NCBI GenBank assembly: GCA_003131315.1 | Contig: PKUV01000165.1 | Location: forward strand, 1 to 64,000 | Reading direction: 5' to 3' | DNA: 64,000 bases | Source of the DNA: Acidobacteriaceae bacterium | GTDB taxonomy: Bacteria; Acidobacteriota; Terriglobia; Terriglobales; Acidobacteriaceae | Part shown: in pieces, positions 59,669-64,000 of the stretch | How positions within the stretch are numbered: position 1 is the stretch's first letter | Layout: each line of letters starts with the position of its first letter | Translations under genes and position numbers: made by a program | Notes under the pieces: generated by a model | Told to the model about the DNA's origin: nothing | What the model saw: the letters and a program-made list of their open reading frames with translations, nothing else | Databases searched by the model: none

Positions 59669-62600
59669 ATGGCCGTTCAATACGTTGTGGAATCCGATGC
59701 CGGAACGCCCGGCTCCGTTCAGTCCTCGTTGTTCCAGCGCCGTCGCTTGGAAGCGGTCATCTATCTTCTACCGTTCTTGGTGCTGTTCCTGACCGCGTCG
59801 AGTTGGCTGGGCGCCCAGACCGTTACCAGCACTCTCCAGGGACGCGTCTCTGACACCACCGGCGCCGTGATTCCAGAAGCGTCGGTTACGGCGCTAAATG
59901 CGGCCAACGGTTTGAAGCGCTCCGTCAGTGCCAATGCGGTGGGCGAATACCAGATCGGCGGACTTCCGGCCGGCGATTACACCGTCAATGCCGAAAAGCA
60001 GGGTTTCCAAAAGTCCGCCAAGAAGATTCACCTGGATCTGGGCGCGGCAGGCACTGTGGATTTTGCGCTGGCTCTCGGCCAGGTGCAAACCCAGGTCGAG
60101 GTGCAGGACGTTGGCGAAGTTGCTGAGCCCACTCGAACCATGGTTAGCTCGGTCATCGATCAGCAAAAAATCGAGAACCTTCCGGTTAACGGACGGGAGT
60201 TCATCGATTTCGCGTTGCTCGCGCCCGGCATCACCATCGGAAATACGACTTCCGGCAGCACCGACGTCATCGTTGAGCCGGTCACGAAGCTTTCCTTCGC
60301 CGGCCAGAACATTCACTACAATTTCATCGCAGTAGACGGCGCCGATGACATCTCAACCGCCTCGGGCATCCAGCGCGGCACGCCGCCGCAGGAGTCGGTG
60401 CAGGAGTTCCGCGTCATCAACACCGACTACACCACGGAATTTGGACGAGCCACCGCCGGCATCGTAAACATCATCACCAAGAGCGGCACCAACAACGTGC
60501 ACGGTTCGCTTTACGACTATCTGCGCAATAACAAACTCGACGCCGTCAGCATTCTCTCCGCGCCCGGCTTCAATGTGCTGCGCCAAAATCAGTTTGGCGG
60601 AGCAATCGGCGGACCTCTCCGAAAAGACAAGACATTCTTTTTCGCCAATTACGAAGGTCAGAGGCGAACCGAATCGCCGACCTACAATTCGACCGTGCTG
60701 AGCAACATTGCGGCGATTAATAACGTCAAGACGACGGTCTTCGGCCTGCCTGCCGAAAACCTGTTTGTACTGCGCAACGGAAACACGGACAACGCTCTGC
60801 TTAGGCTCGATCAGAACTTCGGCCGCAATAACCTCTATGTCCGCTATTTCATCAATGACGGTCGTTTGACCAACCAGTCGCCTCTGAACAATGGCTTCGA
60901 CCTGCCGTCTGCATTCAAGAACAACAACATCACGGACCAGTCGCTCGCCGGCGGCTTGACGACGGTGATTTCTTCATCGTGGGTGAACGAACTGCGTATG
61001 CAGTATGCGCACCGCAACTTCGATTTCCCGGTTGTTTCCACCCAGCCACACCTGGAAGTCGCCAATACTTTTGCAGTCGGCGTTAACCGGGGCAACCCGG
61101 ACATTTACCGCGAGTCGCGCTTCGAGTTGGTCGACAACATGACGCATAACGTGTCGAACCACACCATCGGCTTCGGCGGTAACTTCGATCGGGTCGGCAC
61201 ATACGAATCTTTCCCGCTGTTTTATCCGTTCGAGGCGGACTTCGCGAACCTCCCTGCTTTTCTCGGCACGGATAGCGCAGCGGGATGTTCGGAAGGAGTG
61301 TCGTGTCCGGATCCATTCGTGATCTTCTTCGAACGCTTCAGCACTACTACGACTCCGCTTTTCAACGAGACATCTCTGGCGGGAGGAACGGCGGTGTATC
61401 AAGGCGGCGCAATCTCCCAGGCCATCCGTCAACAAGCCTCAGCGACGCTGGACCACACCTACACCGGCTTCTACCTGCAAGATAAGTGGCGCGCTTCCCA
61501 GAATTTGACAGTGAATTTCGGAGCGCGCTGGGAATTTGAGAAATGGCCATCCGGAGTGCTCAACACGAATTGGAAGGACGTTGACCCGCGTGTGGGCCTG
61601 GCTTACAGCTTGGGAACTTCAAGGAACGTCATGTTTCGTGCCGGTTTCGGGCTGTTCCACGGGATTATTCCGTCGCCTCTGCTGATGTGCCAGGCGCCGT
61701 CGTGCGGCGGTGTATCCACCTATCCGGGTCGCACATCTGAAAACAGTTTGAATGCTAAGACTGGCCTCTTTAGTTTTGCCAGTTCCCCATTCATCACCAA
61801 TCTTGCCCTCGACGGACTGCTCGGGACTGGCCCGCTAACGGGGCAAGCAACCTACCCGAACGGAACGCCCTCCCCTTCCTTCCTCCCCTGTCCCTTTTTG
61901 GATACTTGCGGATTTCTGCAACCCGCGACCATTGTGCGGTTCGATCAGAATAGCCAGAACCCGTATGGCATTCAGACCAGCGCCTCGCTGGAATTCCAGC
62001 CCTTCAAGGACTCGCTGTTGAGCATCACGGGAATTCACCTGCGAGGGGTACACCTGGGCAGCTTTTACAACGTGAATCAGCCCAACCCGAGCGGCACCGT
62101 GCAGTTCTACAACTCGAAGGGGCAGGCGAGCTGCAAAGACATGTATTTCGATTTCATAGCGAGCGGAATTCCTGCTGACAGTGTCCCCAATTGCGCGGGT
62201 GGAACCAACGTGAATTTCCCCGCATCGATGGTGCTTCCCTTCGGCGTGCCCCACGTCAACGGCATCCCCGGATTCCGCAATCCCAACTACAGCGTCTTCT
62301 TCGAAGCAAAGTCCGGTTGGGATTCGGTTTACGACGGTCTGCTCATCAACATGAACAAGCGGATGAGCAACAATTTCTCCTTCGCGATCAGCTACACCTG
62401 GTCGCACTCGATTGACAACGGGCCCAACCCCAGCTTCGTCCTGATTCCGCAGGACAGCGCGAGCTTTGGTAGGGAGCGTGCCAGTTCCGCGGATGATGCG
62501 CGGCATCGCTTCGTCGGTAACGCCATCTTCTCCAGCCCCAAGAGCTGGAACATGATCGCGCGCGACTTCAGTTTCAGCACGATCCTCACCCTGCAATCTC

Positions 62601-62986
62601 CCCAGTACTTCACCAAATACGCCGGCTTTGACTCCAATGGCGATGTCTTTGGAAACAATGACCGGGTCGGCAACGAGCCGCGCAACACATTTAAGGGAGA
62701 TTCGCTGCAGACCGTCGATGTTCGCCTGGAGCGCACCTTCCCAGTTTATGAGAAGTTGCATCTCCAGCTACTGGCGGAAGCCTTCAACTTGCTGAACACC
62801 GTCAACGTTCGCTACTACAACACGAGTTATGGAGCAGCGGACTTTTGCCCGAAGGATCCGGGTGCGCCAGGGTGTTTCGGAGCGCCCGCATTCTACCGGG
62901 AAGGTTCGCCCAATCCGACCTACGGAACGCCCAGCGCAGTATTCAATCCGCGTCAGATTCAGCTAGCGCTGCGTTTGACGTGGTAG
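59669..62986 (+). CDS. TonB-dependent receptor-like outer-membrane protein with carboxypeptidase regulatory-like domain
   Basis: 1105 residues. A long signal peptide (n-region of about 30 residues, then YLLPFLVLFLTASSWLGAQT). Next a CarboxypepD_reg-like beta sandwich (residues 50-130; LQGRVSDTTGAVIPEASVTA, GEYQIGGLPAGDYTV), a plug-like part with LPVNGREFIDFALLAPG, and a beta-barrel ending in LRLTW with a terminal aromatic. This is the Oar-like family strongly expanded in Acidobacteriota. Substrate is unknown, probably a plant or microbial oligosaccharide. Good GGGGGA before the ATG. Confidence 0.9.
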   Translation: MAVQYVVESDAGTPGSVQSSLFQRRRLEAVIYLLPFLVLFLTASSWLGAQTVTSTLQGRVSDTTGAVIPEASVTALNAANGLKRSVSANAVGEYQIGGLPAGDYTVNAEKQGFQKSAKKIHLDLGAAGTVDFALALGQVQTQVEVQDVGEVAEPTRTMVSSVIDQQKIENLPVNGREFIDFALLAPGITIGNTTSGSTDVIVEPVTKLSFAGQNIHYNFIAVDGADDISTASGIQRGTPPQESVQEFRVINTDYTTEFGRATAGIVNIITKSGTNNVHGSLYDYLRNNKLDAVSILSAPGFNVLRQNQFGGAIGGPLRKDKTFFFANYEGQRRTESPTYNSTVLSNIAAINNVKTTVFGLPAENLFVLRNGNTDNALLRLDQNFGRNNLYVRYFINDGRLTNQSPLNNGFDLPSAFKNNNITDQSLAGGLTTVISSSWVNELRMQYAHRNFDFPVVSTQPHLEVANTFAVGVNRGNPDIYRESRFELVDNMTHNVSNHTIGFGGNFDRVGTYESFPLFYPFEADFANLPAFLGTDSAAGCSEGVSCPDPFVIFFERFSTTTTPLFNETSLAGGTAVYQGGAISQAIRQQASATLDHTYTGFYLQDKWRASQNLTVNFGARWEFEKWPSGVLNTNWKDVDPRVGLAYSLGTSRNVMFRAGFGLFHGIIPSPLLMCQAPSCGGVSTYPGRTSENSLNAKTGLFSFASSPFITNLALDGLLGTGPLTGQATYPNGTPSPSFLPCPFLDTCGFLQPATIVRFDQNSQNPYGIQTSASLEFQPFKDSLLSITGIHLRGVHLGSFYNVNQPNPSGTVQFYNSKGQASCKDMYFDFIASGIPADSVPNCAGGTNVNFPASMVLPFGVPHVNGIPGFRNPNYSVFFEAKSGWDSVYDGLLINMNKRMSNNFSFAISYTWSHSIDNGPNPSFVLIPQDSASFGRERASSADDARHRFVGNAIFSSPKSWNMIARDFSFSTILTLQSPQYFTKYAGFDSNGDVFGNNDRVGNEPRNTFKGDSLQTVDVRLERTFPVYEKLHLQLLAEAFNLLNTVNVRYYNTSYGAADFCPKDPGAPGCFGAPAFYREGSPNPTYGTPSAVFNPRQIQLALRLTW

Positions 62987-63072
62987 CGTGGTCACTTGCC
63001 GGACGGGCTGCCCTCGGTGGCCCGTCCCGCAATTCAAAACGCCGTTCGAAACAACGATCCGCAGGTTTCCGC

Positions 63073-63567
63073 ATGAGCCTTACCGCAAGCGATTTCCGCA
63101 AGGCCATGGGATGCTTCGCGACCGGGGTCACGGTTGTCACCGTTGACCAGGACGGCGAGGTCCACGGCATGACGGCCAATGCTTTCACCGCGGTCTCGCT
63201 TGACCCGGTGCTGGTTCTGGTTTGTGTGGACCATCGGGCGCGGACGCATGCTCATCTGCATGCCCGAAAAAGATTTGGAGTGAACGTGCTGCGCAGCGAT
63301 CAACAGGCCATCTCGGAATACTACGCGCGCTCCGCGGAAACGCATCAGCATCCGGAAGCCGCGGGCGCCCGCTTCGATCGCACCGCGCAAGGCACGCCGG
63401 TGCTGCAAGGAGCTCTGGCGTACCTCGAGTGCCGCTTACACTCGACCGAGACCGCAGGCGACCACACCATCTTCATCGCGGAAGTGGAAGAGGTCGTGGT
63501 CCGGGATGGCGAGCCACTACTGTATTTCCGCAGCCAGTACCGCGACATCGAACCATTGGGACATTAA
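63073..63567 (+). CDS. Flavin reductase-like (FMN-binding split barrel) protein
   Basis: 164 residues from ATG 63073. The family start DFRKAMGCFATGVTVVTV and the segment GMTANAFTAVSLDPVLVLVCV fit the HpaC/flavin reductase-like domain that reduces FMN or FAD with NAD(P)H and may hand it to a monooxygenase. No partner oxygenase gene lies in the visible part. It ends by overlapping the next ATG by one base (TAATG). Confidence 0.87.
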   Translation: MSLTASDFRKAMGCFATGVTVVTVDQDGEVHGMTANAFTAVSLDPVLVLVCVDHRARTHAHLHARKRFGVNVLRSDQQAISEYYARSAETHQHPEAAGARFDRTAQGTPVLQGALAYLECRLHSTETAGDHTIFIAEVEEVVVRDGEPLLYFRSQYRDIEPLGH

Positions 63568-64000
63568 TGCCAGCGATTCCCAGAGCATTCCCGGACCGTG
63601 CCAGCGTCGCTCCCGCGAAGCCCGCGCTCGCTTTTGCGCCCCATTTTGCTCCAATGAGCGCACGCCGCCTGTACATCTTCGGTGGCATTGCTCTGATTGC
63701 CGCTGGCCTCTTGTTCGGCGATATCTTTGCCGTTTTCATCCTCCACCAAAACGCCGCGTTGCAAGGTGAAGCGCTCATTGCAGCCTCTCGCGCCGTCGCT
63801 GCCGGGAATGCGGCTGCGGTGAATGAAGTGTTCGCTCATCTCGGAAGCGTGCTGGAGGATCGTGGCACCAAAGTGGATGCTCACGTCCACATGATTGGCG
63901 CCGGTTACCTGGCGCTGCTGTTGGCGCTGGTGCAGCCCTACATCGCGCTCTCACGGCAGACGAAAAAATCGCTGGCTGTTCTCTTCATCGCCGGCGGAGT
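63567..64000 (+). CDS. Membrane protein, 3' end outside the window
   Basis: ATG 63567 overlaps the flavin reductase stop, so translation is probably coupled. 144 codons are visible. After a Pro/Ala-rich 30-residue lead there is a membrane segment (FGGIALIAAGLLFGDIFAVFI), a soluble loop with Asp/Glu, then DAHVHMIGAGYLALLLALVQ and the start of a further segment. The two histidines near the second segment could bind a metal or heme. I do not recognise the family. Truncated by the window edge. Confidence 0.65.
   Translation, partial: MPAIPRAFPDRASVAPAKPALAFAPHFAPMSARRLYIFGGIALIAAGLLFGDIFAVFILHQNAALQGEALIAASRAVAAGNAAAVNEVFAHLGSVLEDRGTKVDAHVHMIGAGYLALLLALVQPYIALSRQTKKSLAVLFIAGG

Noticed and set aside
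61835-62761. 308-residue minus-strand frame in the TonB receptor
   Set aside because: Antisense to the beta-barrel of a full-length receptor.

Overview
The window looks like a chromosomal segment of a soil-type Acidobacteriota (Terriglobia/Koribacter-like). This is an inference from gene content: a large carboxypeptidase-regulatory-domain TonB receptor, a GC-rich composition, an ScpA/ScpB pair, M61 and M1-like exported peptidases, many solitary regulators, and many short hairpin repeats between genes. No rRNA, tRNA, CRISPR array, prophage or insertion sequence was recognised. Most genes are housekeeping and lie in short, mostly minus-strand operons.

Layout. 0.1-2.0 kb: holB and tmk. 2.1-4.0: exported M61 peptidase. 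4.1-7.6: ribosome/RNA operon rpsP-khpA-rimM-trmD-rplS-rnhB. 7.9-12.2: hydrogenase operon hyaA-hyaB-hyaC-hyaD, whose small subunit carries the six-cysteine signature of an oxygen-tolerant enzyme. 12.3-12.8: an orphan HigA-like regulator with two palindromic operators. 13-17.3: exported LolA-like protein, aldo/keto reductase, OpgC-like membrane acyltransferase, ferredoxin-NADP reductase. 17.5-21.8: glmS, purS, unknowns, and a membrane pair behind a 44-residue predicted exported peptide. 21.9-27.5: regulators (XRE, sigma-54 activator with two GAF domains, FNR/CRP-type protein, LytTR response regulator). 27.6-33.5: thiolase, rlmB, exported peptidase, MBL/beta-CASP nuclease. 33.6-41.9: trpD, sucCD-ndk, tautomerase, purA, mutM, ROK sugar kinase. 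41.9-48.5: rluB, scpB-scpA-trpS-M50 protease, CpaE-like ATPase, PilZ. 48.8-53.0: an MFS exporter and a sparse accessory patch with a nuclease-like unknown and a RelE-type toxin. 53.0-58.7: a complete coenzyme F420 operon (cofG-cofD-cofC-cofE-cofH-npdG). 58.9-64.0: divergent GntR regulator, TonB receptor, flavin reductase and a membrane protein cut by the window end.

How parts fit. The hydrogenase would feed electrons from H2 through its b-type cytochrome to quinone. A CRP/FNR-type palindrome lies about 80 bp upstream of hyaA, and a CRP/FNR protein with a cysteine set spaced like FNR is encoded 14 kb away, so a redox-responsive link is a testable guess. The F420 operon supplies the full deazaflavin pathway plus the NADPH:F420 reductase.

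The most unusual signal is in the spacers. At least twelve intergenic sites hold tandem arrays with a strict 7-bp period, often as two inverted arms, but with different unit sequences at different sites. A second family is a 132-bp element with terminal inverted repeats, present three times at identical length and once as a fragment. It sits inside both the hydrogenase and the F420 operon. A third class is short hairpins with a CTAAAG loop whose stems change in a compensatory way. Related palindromes appear inside the coding sequences of mutM and cofH.
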